This document shows positions 1 to 6,508 of a stretch of 15,067 nucleotides of DNA, piece after piece. Source of the DNA: Planctomycetia bacterium (GTDB lineage: Bacteria > Planctomycetota > Planctomycetia > Pirellulales > UBA1268); contig RGVT01000028.1 in assembly GCA_010027105.1 (NCBI GenBank), positions 1 through 15,067 on the forward strand. The letters run 5' to 3'. Below the pieces are notes generated by a model. It was not told where the DNA came from, made no database searches, and worked only from the letters and a program-made list of their open reading frames with translations. A program made the translations under genes and the position numbers. Numbering within the stretch: the stretch's first letter is position 1; the number at the start of each line of letters is the position of its first letter.

Positions 1-664
1 CGAACTTGAAGAGCATCGCCTCGCTCCGGGCGAGTTCCATGATGTCTTCCATGTTGTCCTGCACGCTCTGGATGAAGCAGGCGCTCCCCTGCGGATACTC
101 GTAGGGGTTTTCCGGCATCACGACGTCGCGCCGTGCCTCGTCCCAGCGCCAGTTGCAGGGTGCGCCCTTCACGCCGTATTGGTTGTAGAGCCCCACGTTG
201 AACCAGACCGGGGAGTTGAAGGCCCCGTGCTGGTGGACGCACAGCCAGGCGAGGTCGCGATAGAAATTCTCGCCGTCCTGCCGCGTCTTGAAGTAGCCGT
301 CCGCGATCCCCCAGTCGGCGATCGTGCGGGCGACGCGGTGGACGAGCTGCTTGACGGAGTGCTCCCGCTCCGGTGTGTGGATCTCGCCGTAGAAATACTT
401 GCTCACGACGACGTTGGTCGCGAGCTGGCTCCAGGCGGCCGGGATCTCGCAGGCCGGCTGCTCGAAGAGCACCTTGCCGTCCTCCCCCTTGATGGCGGCC
501 GTGCGCAGCTCCCACTCCGTCGTGTCGAACGGGCTGTCGACCTCCACCGGGCAGAACGTCGGCTCGATCGCGAGCGGCTGGCGGGGGGTGCTGCCGGTGG
601 CCGGGCCGGCGGTGTCCGGGGATGCCGTGGTCGCGAAGCCGGCGGTGGGGTCGAACGCTGCCAT
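1..664 (-). CDS. nrdJ: Class II (adenosylcobalamin-dependent) ribonucleotide reductase, N-terminal part
   Basis: Reduces ribonucleotides to deoxyribonucleotides in the cytoplasm using a B12-derived radical, so it needs neither oxygen nor a second radical-generating subunit. The visible 221 residues run open off the left edge, so the C-terminal catalytic part is missing only because of the window. Family signatures are plain: GEIHTPEREHSVKQLV (about residues 93-108), NSPVWFNVGL (150-159, substrate-binding serine S151) and QGSACFIQSV (192-201), whose Cys196 corresponds to the first cysteine of the active-site redox pair, followed by the start of the NMEDIM helix. The first about 35 residues are Ala/Thr/Pro-rich and poorly conserved. 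The ATG at 664 is preceded by GGAAGGA 11 nt upstream. The gene is not operonic with anything visible; it diverges from the DJ-1/PfpI gene across 465 bp. Family assignment is confident. Confidence 0.95.
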   Translation of the reverse strand, partial: MAAFDPTAGFATTASPDTAGPATGSTPRQPLAIEPTFCPVEVDSPFDTTEWELRTAAIKGEDGKVLFEQPACEIPAAWSQLATNVVVSKYFYGEIHTPEREHSVKQLVHRVARTIADWGIADGYFKTRQDGENFYRDLAWLCVHQHGAFNSPVWFNVGLYNQYGVKGAPCNWRWDEARRDVVMPENPYEYPQGSACFIQSVQDNMEDIMELARSEAMLFKF

Positions 665-675
665 GGGGCGGGGGT

Positions 676-682
676 TCCTTCC
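676..682 (-). promoter_or_regulatory. Shine-Dalgarno of nrdJ
   Basis: The minus strand reads GGAAGGA here, 11 nt before the ATG at 664. It is purine-rich and complementary to the 16S anti-SD, which supports this start over any internal one. Confidence 0.6.
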
Positions 683-704
683 GGGGAAAGTGTCGAGGCT
701 AAAA

Positions 705-732
705 AGTATACTTCCGTATAGTGACCATGCAA
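705..732 (-). promoter_or_regulatory. Candidate nrdJ promoter with overlapping dyad
   Basis: On the minus strand, TTGCAT (727-732) and TATACT (705-710) are separated by 16 bp. TATACT differs from the sigma-70 -10 consensus at one base, while the -35 matches only three of six. The -10 lies within an 18-bp imperfect palindrome, AGTATACTTCCGTATAGT (705-722, six of seven arm pairs), and within a perfect 10-bp palindrome, AAGTATACTT (704-713). A dyad over the -10 of a ribonucleotide reductase gene suggests repressor control, for example by NrdR, but the match to the NrdR box is only partial. The region is A/T-rich in a very GC-rich window. Prediction only. Confidence 0.4.
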
Positions 733-857
733 ACGCTATCGACCGGGCCGGGGGTCTGGGTTGAGCCGGTCAGCCCGACGGCAGGGGAAAAACCGGGCGA
801 TTCACAGAGAGCAGCTCCATCTGCATGCTATCGCAAGATGTTGTGTCGGTTTTTCCG

Positions 858-878
858 CCGGCCACTCCATATGGCCGG
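858..878. repeat. 7-bp inverted repeat in the nrdJ upstream region
   Basis: CCGGCCA and TGGCCGG form a perfect 7-bp stem around the 7-nt loop ctccata. It lies in the nrdJ/DJ-1 intergenic region. It has no downstream T-run on either strand (the T-run lies 5' on the plus strand), so it is not a normal intrinsic terminator. It could be a leader hairpin or a protein site. Confidence 0.4.
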
Positions 879-884
879 GGCGTG

Positions 885-912
885 AATGTAGCGTGAGCGT
901 TCGGTGAGTCAA
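885..912 (-). promoter_or_regulatory. Second candidate promoter upstream of nrdJ
   Basis: The minus strand reads TTGACT (907-912), a 16-bp spacer, then TACATT (885-890). These match sigma-70 boxes at five and four of six positions. If used, it would give a leader of about 215 nt on nrdJ containing the stem-loop at 858-878. No experimental support. Confidence 0.3.
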
Positions 913-1129
913 GAAGGTTTTGGGGGCGGTGTGAAAACCCCTTGGAAACCGGTCGGATGGCGGCCGCGGAAGCCGCCGCTGCCATGATAGCACGATCCAC
1001 CCATCGGGAGGGTTGTCGCCCCGGCCCCTCGTCCGGTGGTCGCCGAAGTGCGAAAATGGTGGCCTGAGGAACTGGACTCCCGCCGGTCGACTCTGCCTGT
1101 CATTCATTCCACGCGAGGAGTTTTTCGCC

Positions 1130-1687
1130 ATGCCCCACGTGCCTCCGCTCCATCACCCGCTCGACGGCATCCGCGTTCTCGTGCTCGTCGGCGACGATTA
1201 CGAGGATCTCGAACTCTGGTATCCGAAACTCCGGCTGGAGGAGGCCGGCGCCCACGTCACCGTGGCCGGGGCGATGCAGGGCCGCACGTATTCCGGCAAG
1301 CACGGCTACCCCTGCACGAGCGACGCGGCGATCGGCGACATGGAGGCGACCGACTTCCACGGCATCGTGATCCCCGGTGGCTGGATGCCCGACAAGCTGC
1401 GCCGCGACGAGAAGGTGCTCGACCTCGTGCGCGAGTTCTCGGCCCACGGCAAACTCGTGGCGGCGATCTGTCACGGAGGCTGGATCCCGATCTCGGCGGG
1501 GGTCTATCGCGGCGTGCGCGTCACCGGCAGCCCAGGCATTAAGGACGATCTCATGAACGCCGGCGCGATCTGGGAGGACACGCCCGTCGTGGTCGATCGG
1601 CACCACGTGACGAGCCGCAAGCCGGCCGATCTGCCCGCGTTCATGGCCGCGATCGTGGACCTCCTCGCCGGGGTGGCCGTGGTTTGA
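1130..1687 (+). CDS. DJ-1/PfpI family protein (class I glutamine amidotransferase-like)
   Basis: A 185-residue cytoplasmic protein of the DJ-1/PfpI superfamily, whose members act as stress proteins, deglycases/glyoxalases or peptidases; the exact reaction here cannot be read from sequence. The nucleophile elbow is AAICHGG with Cys114-His115, the acidic partner is probably Glu25 or a neighbour in DDYEDLEL, and the family C-terminal block (TPVVVDRHHVTSRKPADLPAF, split around residues 151-171) is complete. Length matches the PfpI/YhbO subgroup. The ATG at 1130 is preceded by GAGGAG about 10 nt upstream; the longer open frame back to 1013 has no ribosome binding site. The gene ends only 6 bp from the convergent uxaC stop, so the two transcripts probably overlap at their 3' ends. 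Confidence 0.9.
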   Translation: MPHVPPLHHPLDGIRVLVLVGDDYEDLELWYPKLRLEEAGAHVTVAGAMQGRTYSGKHGYPCTSDAAIGDMEATDFHGIVIPGGWMPDKLRRDEKVLDLVREFSAHGKLVAAICHGGWIPISAGVYRGVRVTGSPGIKDDLMNAGAIWEDTPVVVDRHHVTSRKPADLPAFMAAIVDLLAGVAVV

Positions 1688-1693
1688 AAGGGA

Positions 1694-3103
1694 TCAGACC
1701 GGCTGCGGCTCTGCGAAGATAGTTCGCGCGTTCGTGCAGCACACGGCCATGACGAGGCCTTCGAGCCAGTCGCGGCGGTCGGGGAGCCGGCCCGTCTCGA
1801 CATCGCTCCCCACCAAGTCGCAGAGGATCCGCCGGAAATACTCGTGCCGCGGATAGGAGAGGAACGACCGCGAGTCGGTCACCATCCCCACGAACCGCGC
1901 GAGCAGCCCGAGGTCGGAGAGCATGTTCAATTGCTCCCGCATGCCGCGCTCCTGGTCGAGGAACCACCAGGCGCTGCCCCACTGGATCTTTCCCGGCACC
2001 GCGCCGTCTTGGTACGACCCGGGCAGCGCCGCGAAGAGCGCGTTGTCGGCGGGGTTGATGTTGTAGAGGATCGTGCGGCCGAGCGCGTTCCCAGCGGTGA
2101 GCCGGCCCAGGAACCGCACGAGGCCCGGGCCCTGGCGGGCGTCGCCGATCGTGTCGCAGCCTGAGTCGGAGCCCAGTGCACGGGCGAGCGTGGGGTTGGG
2201 ATCGCGGAACGGGCCCAGGTGCAGCTGCGTGACGTGCCCGCGGGCGTGGTTCCAGCGGGCCACGTGCAGCACAAGCCACGTGGCGAACCGCACCGTCTCC
2301 TCGACCGTGGCGGCCGTTCCCGCCAGGGCTTTTTCATAGATGGCGCCAGCCTCCGCGTCGCCGACGTCGGCATCGGCCAGGTGCACGATCCCATGATCGC
2401 TCGCCCGGCAGCCGGCCGCGGCGAAGTCGGCATGCCGCTTCTCGAGCGCGGCCATGAGCCCGGGGAGCGAGTCGGCACCATGGCCCGCGATCTCGGAGAG
2501 CCGCCGCACCCAGGCCGCGAGGGCCGCCGGCCGATCGACGCGCGCTGCGGCATCAGGCCGAAACGTGGGCACGACGCGGGTCTTGACGCCGCTGTTCGCG
2601 ATCGCCGTGTGCCAGTCGAGCGGGTCGGCGGGATCGTCTGTCGTGCCCACGAGCTCCACGTTCATCCGCGCGAGGATGCCGCGGGCGGTGAGGTCGCCGG
2701 TGGCGAGCTGCCGGTTGGCCTCCTGCCAGACGCGATCGGCCGACGACTCGTCGAGCAGCTCCTCGATCCCGAAGTGCCGCCGCAGTTCGAGGTGCGTCCA
2801 GTGAAAGAGCGGGTTGCGCAGCGTGTGCGGCACGGTACGGGCCCAGGCCCGGAATTTTTCCTGCGGAGGCGCCGAGCCCGTGATCAGGTCCTCGGCCACG
2901 CCGTCGGCCCGCATCGCCCGCCACTTGTAGTGGTCGCCCGCCAGCCACACGGCGTGCAGGTTTTCAAACCGCCGGTCCTCGGCGATGTCCTGCGCGCTCA
3001 GGTGGCAGTGGTAATCGACGATCGGCTGCCGCGCGGCCACGCGGTGGTAGAGGTCGCGGGCCACGGGGCCCGAGAGCAGGAAGTCGGCGTCGCAAAAAGA
3101 CAT
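1694..3103 (-). CDS. uxaC: Uronate (glucuronate/galacturonate) isomerase
   Basis: Catalyses D-glucuronate to D-fructuronate and D-galacturonate to D-tagaturonate (EC 5.3.1.12), the first step of hexuronate breakdown; amidohydrolase-superfamily TIM barrel, cytoplasmic. At 469 residues it is full length for the family. It shows the HxH metal motif YHCHLS (His32, His34), HWTHLEL (101-107), VGTTDDP (152-158) and the C-terminal signature DSRSFLSYPRHEYFRRIL, which is typical of UxaC rather than other amidohydrolases. No other uronate genes are nearby, so it looks like a stand-alone gene, fitting an organism that degrades algal or plant polysaccharides (inference). The start is ATG at 3103 with no visible Shine-Dalgarno; a TACAAT box about 15 nt upstream suggests a very short leader. 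Its 3' end is 6 bp from the convergent DJ-1/PfpI gene. Confidence 0.95.
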   Translation of the reverse strand: MSFCDADFLLSGPVARDLYHRVAARQPIVDYHCHLSAQDIAEDRRFENLHAVWLAGDHYKWRAMRADGVAEDLITGSAPPQEKFRAWARTVPHTLRNPLFHWTHLELRRHFGIEELLDESSADRVWQEANRQLATGDLTARGILARMNVELVGTTDDPADPLDWHTAIANSGVKTRVVPTFRPDAAARVDRPAALAAWVRRLSEIAGHGADSLPGLMAALEKRHADFAAAGCRASDHGIVHLADADVGDAEAGAIYEKALAGTAATVEETVRFATWLVLHVARWNHARGHVTQLHLGPFRDPNPTLARALGSDSGCDTIGDARQGPGLVRFLGRLTAGNALGRTILYNINPADNALFAALPGSYQDGAVPGKIQWGSAWWFLDQERGMREQLNMLSDLGLLARFVGMVTDSRSFLSYPRHEYFRRILCDLVGSDVETGRLPDRRDWLEGLVMAVCCTNARTIFAEPQPV

Positions 3104-3117
3104 AGGGCGTAGACGCT

Positions 3118-3123
3118 ATTGTA
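3118..3123 (-). promoter_or_regulatory. Candidate -10 box of uxaC
   Basis: The minus strand reads TACAAT (five of six bases of the sigma-70 -10) within CTATACAATAG, ending 14 nt before the uxaC ATG. No good -35 is visible at 16-18 bp. If used, the transcript would start within about 10 nt of the ATG and be nearly leaderless, consistent with the lack of a Shine-Dalgarno. Confidence 0.3.
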
Positions 3124-3173
3124 TAGTTGAATCGAACCTGAACCGCAGCAGCCCGCAACGGGAGTTTCCCCAT

Positions 3174-3330
3174 GATTACGAGCGGCTGAAACGCAGCCTG
3201 CGACTGGCACTCGAAGACGGAATCGGGGAACAGCGAGTGGACCTCGTCATCGATGACGGCCGTCCCTGGAGCGGAGCCTTGGAGTCGAACTGTGGTCGAA
3301 CCTCTGACCCGCCTCCTCAGAGACCAGTAG
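3174..3330 (+). pseudogene. Remnant of an MNT-type nucleotidyltransferase (antitoxin) C-terminus
   Basis: The stretch from 3174 translates as DYERLKRSLRLALEDG followed by VDLVIDD, which resembles the end of the minimal nucleotidyltransferase domain of MNT antitoxins (the segment around the last 'VDLV' strand). The N-terminal half with the GSxxRG catalytic motif is absent, and the frame shifts afterwards to one ending at TAG 3330. It lies 6 bp before the HEPN-like fragment, in the order antitoxin then toxin seen in MNT/HEPN pairs. The reading rests on a short motif and on position; it could also be chance. Frame change plus missing N-terminus indicate a decayed gene. Confidence 0.35.
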
Positions 3331-3336
3331 GGGCTG

Positions 3337-3525
3337 ATGCAAGCGGCTGCCCAGGTTTTGGAAGAGTCGCGGAGCCGTGTGGCGGCCTTTGCGAATCGTC
3401 TCGGCTCGGTACTGTCCGTTGAAGAGCGTGAGTCATGCGAGGCTCTGACCTCGCGGTTTGCCAGGCTCAACGATTTCCTCGTGCAGCGGATATTCCTGCG
3501 CTACGTCACCATGAAGCAGTATTGA
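3337..3525 (+). pseudogene. Truncated HEPN-like toxin fragment
   Basis: A 62-residue open frame beginning ATG 3337. The segment ALTSRFARLNDFLVQRIF (about residues 36-53) matches what I know of the second helix of HEPN proteins paired with MNT nucleotidyltransferases (typically R-F-A-R-L, D-x-L, Q-R-x-F). Intact relatives are about 130-150 residues and carry a further helix with an RNxxAH-like RNase motif; here the frame ends after RYVTMKQY, so the active site is lost. It follows the putative MNT remnant by 6 bp. If expressed it is unlikely to be an active RNase. Family recognition is from memory and moderate; a short intact hypothetical gene is the alternative. Confidence 0.4.
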
Positions 3526-3599
3526 CAGGCAGCGGATTCCGCGTTGTTGTGCTCGAGCCCGGCACGCGTGGTGGCACGCTCAGTTGGTACGCCTCGCCA

Positions 3600-3872
3600 A
3601 GGGCCGACCACGCGCATAACGACGGCCGGCCGCGCCCTCTATGCCCGGTGGCGCTGCTACTGGCCCTTCGGCTCGGGCATGCTCACCGATCTCTTCGTGC
3701 ACCGCACGACGACGATGCTCAAGGCCACGGGGCTGCGCTCTCGAAGGACCGCGGGCAGCCCAGGCACGTGCCGGGCTGGCAGGCCGGCGACACCGGCAGC
3801 ACGCTCAAGCCCGAGGCCTCCATGTCGCTGGCCGGCCCGTGGGTCGGCGGCCAGGAACCCGCCGGGCCGTAG
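3600..3872 (+). pseudogene. Frameshifted remnant of a Gfo/Idh/MocA-type oxidoreductase
   Basis: Two protein fragments in different frames resemble consecutive parts of planctomycete Gfo/Idh/MocA dehydrogenases. The first, about 3625-3745, reads RWRCYWPFGSGMLTDLFVHR then TTTMLKATGL, like the segment after the substrate-binding domain where a 'yGTG/GSGmltDl.vH' block is conserved. The second, about 3759-3872, reads PRHVPGWQAGDTG and KPEASMSLAGPW, resembling the extreme C-terminus, and ends at TAG 3872. The N-terminal NAD(P)-binding Rossmann domain and much of the middle are missing, and the frame changes between fragments, so this is a deletion-riddled pseudogene. The repeat cluster starts within its last codons (3867). 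Family assignment is from motif memory, not a search. Confidence 0.45.
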
Positions 3873-3969
3873 GACAGGCTTCAGCCTGTCACCAGGAACG
3901 GCTTCAGCCTGTCACCAGGAACGGCTTCAGCCTGTCACCAGGCATGACAGGCTAAAGCCTGTCCTACGG
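3867..3969. repeat. Palindromic repeat cluster (REP/MITE-like)
   Basis: A compact element bounded by inverted 24-nt arms: 3867-3890 (begins CCGTAGGACAGGC) and 3946-3969 (ends GCCTGTCCTACGG), one mismatch apart. Each arm is itself a hairpin (GACAGGC, 4-nt loop, GCCTGTC). Between them a 23-bp unit beginning GCTTCAGCCTGTC is repeated head-to-tail at 3878-3900, 3901-3923 and 3924-3942 (last copy partial). It sits between a pseudogene and the 3' end of the minus-strand outer-membrane operon. I recall similar 'TAGGACAGGCTTCAGCCTGTC' repeats scattered through planctomycete genomes, which would make it a dispersed, non-autonomous palindromic element; copy number cannot be judged here. Confidence 0.8.
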
Positions 3970-3982
3970 TGCGGCCCGCCAA

Positions 3983-4012
3983 GCGAAAATCGGCAGGATG
4001 CCGATGTTTCGC
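3983..4012 (-). terminator. Hairpin terminator after the outer-membrane protein genes
   Basis: ATCGGC (3989-3994) and GCCGAT (4000-4005) form a 6-bp stem with a 5-nt loop, extended by flanking GCGAAA (3983-3988) and TTTCGC (4007-4012) with one bulged base. Read on the minus strand the GC stem is followed by TTTTC, 7 bp after the stop codon of the gene at 4019-5110. The T-run is short and partly base-paired, so efficiency is uncertain, but position and shape suit an intrinsic terminator. Confidence 0.5.
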
Positions 4013-4018
4013 GTGAAT

Positions 4019-5110
4019 TCAGTACCACACGCTCCCGCGCACGAGGAACGTGTCGGACGGGTGCAGCCACGGCTGGTCGGTGAGGTAATACTGCACCGTG
4101 CGGCCGGTGACCCAGCCGGTCTCGAACTTCCAGGAGAGGCCGAGGTTTCCCGGCCGGCGCTCCCAGCCGGCCAGCAGCCGGTAGTCGCGGATGATCATGA
4201 TCTGGTTCTGGCCGCGGGTGGGGCCCGTGACCGACCGCACGGCCCACTGGTTGCCGCCGAACTCGCCCGCCAGGTAGAGCCAGTGGCTCGATGCGACGCG
4301 CCGCCCGCGGAACGTCGCCTCCCGCTCGGCCACCCGCCAGGCGAGCCGTGGCCGCGGAAATATCAGTTCGAACCGCTTGTCGTCGGCGGGCGTCCAGAGC
4401 AGGCCCCCGGCGGGCAGGAGATTGACGTCGTAGCGGTCGAGATAGATCACTCCCGCCACGACCCGCAGATCCTCGGTCGCCTCCCAGGCCCCGAAGCCGT
4501 GGCCGGTGATCCGCAGCGCCTGGGGAGAACTGTTCTTGAAGTCGCTGTACCAGCCCGGCGCCACGGCCAGGTCGGCGCCGAACCGGTCGCCGATCTTCTT
4601 GAGCCAGCGGCCCTGCATGTAGCACTCGAAGAGTTCGCCCGGCACGTCCATGCCCGGGGTCGGATTGGTGAGCGTGCCCACGAAGCCCGGCGTGACGAGC
4701 AGCGGCGACTCGACCGTGGGGCAGGGCAGGCCGAGCGTGGCGGTTTTTTCCAGCGACAGGAGCCCGAGACCATTTGTTCCCAGCCGGGGCAGCTCGGTCG
4801 CCATGTAGAGCGCCTGCTGGAGCATGCCCGGCTTCGCCCCCGGCGGAAGTGTGCGGCCGGCAGGCGGCTCGAATTCCTGCCGCGGCTGACCCGGCGGGGC
4901 CACGTCGTCGGGAAGCAAGGGCTCGCTCAGGTCCTGCGGGTCGCCGAGCGCCGCGAGGCGGATCGGGTCCAGCACGTCCGTGCGGATCCGCTCGAAGACC
5001 CCCTGCTCCACCGGCGGCAAGGGCACGACCGCGTCGTCAGCGAGCATTGTGTGCGTGCATGCGGCCGCGAGCATCGCGGTCCACAACGGCAGGAGACGAC
5101 GACCATTCAT
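4019..5110 (-). CDS. Secreted outer-membrane beta-barrel protein (DUF6268-like), second of a tandem pair
   Basis: A 363-residue protein with a signal peptide at MNGRRLLPLWTAMLAAA (residues 1 to about 25, basic n-region then hydrophobic core). A Pro-rich segment follows (about 30-95), then a region of alternating aromatic and polar residues typical of outer-membrane strands, ending in aromatic -VWY as barrel proteins often do. Shared blocks with its neighbour are LLVTPGF, a GVIYLDR strand, LLPAGG.LWTPADDKRFELIFPRP and LAGEFGG. This resembles the planctomycete family usually labelled DUF6268 outer-membrane beta-barrel; the label is from memory and function is unknown. I chose ATG 5110, 7 bp after the upstream stop, because it starts a clean signal peptide; a GTG at 5137 would overlap the upstream gene by 20 bp. 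Probably co-transcribed with, and translationally coupled to, 5118-6308. Confidence 0.75.
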   Translation of the reverse strand: MNGRRLLPLWTAMLAAACTHTMLADDAVVPLPPVEQGVFERIRTDVLDPIRLAALGDPQDLSEPLLPDDVAPPGQPRQEFEPPAGRTLPPGAKPGMLQQALYMATELPRLGTNGLGLLSLEKTATLGLPCPTVESPLLVTPGFVGTLTNPTPGMDVPGELFECYMQGRWLKKIGDRFGADLAVAPGWYSDFKNSSPQALRITGHGFGAWEATEDLRVVAGVIYLDRYDVNLLPAGGLLWTPADDKRFELIFPRPRLAWRVAEREATFRGRRVASSHWLYLAGEFGGNQWAVRSVTGPTRGQNQIMIIRDYRLLAGWERRPGNLGLSWKFETGWVTGRTVQYYLTDQPWLHPSDTFLVRGSVWY

Positions 5111-5117
5111 ACAGCGG

Positions 5118-6308
5118 TCAGTAGGCGAGGCCCGCACGCAGCATCAACGTGTCGTTCAGGTTCTGGTACTGCGGCGGGCCGTCCACGAAGAACAGCTGCC
5201 GGGCGAAGACGTAGCCCACTTCGAAACTGCCGGAGAGGCCCGTGGGCGTCTGGGGCACGAACTCCGTGCCGAGCGAGATGCGAACGTCGTTGTAGTCGAA
5301 GGGCGAGATCTGGCCGGTGCTGCGGCGAAACGTCCACGCCCCGCCGCCGTACTCGCCGGCCAGGAAGCCCCACACGGAGTGCCGGCCGAACTCGGTGAGC
5401 CGGCGGGCGGCCTTCGGGGCGGGAAAGAAGATGTCGTACCGGGAGTTGGCGTCGGGCGTCCACGTCACGCCGACGGCCGGCAGGATCTTCACGAGGTTGC
5501 GGTCGAGGTACACGATGCCGGCCTTGCCCACCATCGTGGGCGTGAGCTGCACCGTGCCGATCGCCCGGCCCATGATGCGCCAGCTCTGGAACACGAACAC
5601 GTTCCAGTTCGTGAAGATGCCCACCCGCAGGCCGAGCTCGGCGCCGAAGAGCGGCGTCAGCTGGGGGTTCCAGGCGCCGTCGACAAACACGTCGTAGGTG
5701 TTGGGGGGTAGGTCGGCGAGCATCGTGGAGGTGGTCTGCGGGCCGTCCCAGAGCTGCAGGCCGAAGCCCGGCGTCACGAGCAGCGGCGCGTGGTTCAGGT
5801 TCACCTGCGAGTTGTGGAAGAACGGCACGGCGAACGTGGCCGACGTGTCGAGCTCGTTGACGCCGACGTTCGTGCCCTGCCCGTTGCCGAACAGATACGC
5901 CCAGCTCCCACGGGCCCCCTGGTAGAGCCGCATCGTCTGCTGGAACGTGGAGTTCTGCTGCGGGTAGCCGGGCGGGAAGAGCGAGTTGGGCGCGCCGGCG
6001 GGGTTCTGCGTCGGCATGATCGACGGCGAGGCCGGAGAGTAGCCGGGGTAGCCCGGCTGCCCGGTGATCGCCGACGGGGCCTGTGCCGGCGACCAGGTGC
6101 CGGCGGAGGGCGCGGCCGGAAACACCTGCGGCGCCTGCGGCGCGTAGGGATCCCAGGCGGCCGGCGGCGGCGTGAGCGGGCCGGCCTGCGCGAGCCGGTC
6201 GAGCGCCGACGGCGCCGGCGAGGGCAGGGCCACGGTCTGCGCGGCACCGGGCGCGTGGACGGCCAGCGCGGCGAGCACCGTGGACCGCGCCAGAAAAAGT
6301 CGCCACAT
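5118..6308 (-). CDS. Secreted outer-membrane beta-barrel protein (DUF6268-like), first of a tandem pair
   Basis: A 396-residue protein starting at ATG 6308 with the signal peptide MWRLFLARSTVLAALAVHA, probable cleavage after about residue 25. Residues about 28-125 are a low-complexity Pro/Ala/Gln/Tyr linker (PGYPGYSPASPS and similar). From about 160 to the end comes a predicted barrel with LLVTPGFGLQLW, KAGIVYLDRNLVKILPAVGV, RYDIFFPAPK and FLAGEYGGGAW, closing with LMLRAGLAY, an aromatic-terminated last strand. It is a paralogue of the next gene (5110-4019), 7 bp downstream, so the pair forms one operon. The open frame extends to 6545, but that extension is low-complexity basic sequence without a ribosome binding site and would bury the signal peptide. 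Substrate or role cannot be read. Confidence 0.8.
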   Translation of the reverse strand: MWRLFLARSTVLAALAVHAPGAAQTVALPSPAPSALDRLAQAGPLTPPPAAWDPYAPQAPQVFPAAPSAGTWSPAQAPSAITGQPGYPGYSPASPSIMPTQNPAGAPNSLFPPGYPQQNSTFQQTMRLYQGARGSWAYLFGNGQGTNVGVNELDTSATFAVPFFHNSQVNLNHAPLLVTPGFGLQLWDGPQTTSTMLADLPPNTYDVFVDGAWNPQLTPLFGAELGLRVGIFTNWNVFVFQSWRIMGRAIGTVQLTPTMVGKAGIVYLDRNLVKILPAVGVTWTPDANSRYDIFFPAPKAARRLTEFGRHSVWGFLAGEYGGGAWTFRRSTGQISPFDYNDVRISLGTEFVPQTPTGLSGSFEVGYVFARQLFFVDGPPQYQNLNDTLMLRAGLAY

Positions 6309-6483
6309 GCGCACGAATCGGCTCGTCGGAAGAGGGGTGCGGAGAGTCTGCCGTGCCGCCCTGACGGTTCCGAAAGTGGGGGGTAGCAGTCGCGAAGCGG
6401 CAGGGTCAAGGTCGCGGGGAGTGGCCTCGAGCCCCGCCCATCCCGCAGAATGCCGGGCTTGCGCGGCTTGCCGGCCGGTTGCG

Positions 6484-6500
6484 GGGCGGGCTTCCCGCCC
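6484..6500 (+). repeat. GC hairpin just before the birA start
   Basis: GGGCGGG and CCCGCCC form a perfect 7-bp stem with a CTT loop. It ends 8 nt before the ATG at 6509 and would cover any Shine-Dalgarno for that start. Either the true start is the in-frame ATG at 6539, or the hairpin damps translation. It has no T-run, so it is not a terminator for plus-strand transcripts. Confidence 0.5.
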
Positions 6501-6508
6501 ACCATGCC

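Larger units (their letters stand above)
665..1129. other. Divergent intergenic region between nrdJ and the DJ-1/PfpI gene
   Basis: This 465-bp stretch has no convincing gene; the short open frames in it lack recognisable motifs and ribosome binding sites. It holds the nrdJ ribosome binding site, two candidate minus-strand promoters (705-732 and 885-912) and the inverted repeat at 858-878. I looked for a cobalamin riboswitch, which would suit a B12-dependent enzyme, and found no conserved B12 box or surrounding core. A weaker GC-rich hairpin (GGCGGC/GCCGCC, 959-977) lies nearer the plus-strand gene. Confidence 0.5.

Noticed and set aside
179..721. 180-codon plus-strand frame opposite nrdJ
   Set aside because: Shadow of the nrdJ coding sequence; the minus-strand reading gives unmistakable ribonucleotide reductase motifs.
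665..1129. Cobalamin riboswitch controlling B12-dependent nrdJ
   Set aside because: Searched by eye on the minus strand for the B12 box and conserved core; only short chance matches such as GGCCACT on the opposite strand were seen.
2219..3112. 297-codon plus-strand frame opposite uxaC
   Set aside because: Shadow of uxaC, with His/Arg/Gly/Val-rich composition and no motif.
3867..3969. CRISPR array
   Set aside because: The 23-bp units are directly adjacent with no unique spacers, and there are only three copies; it is a tandem/palindromic repeat.
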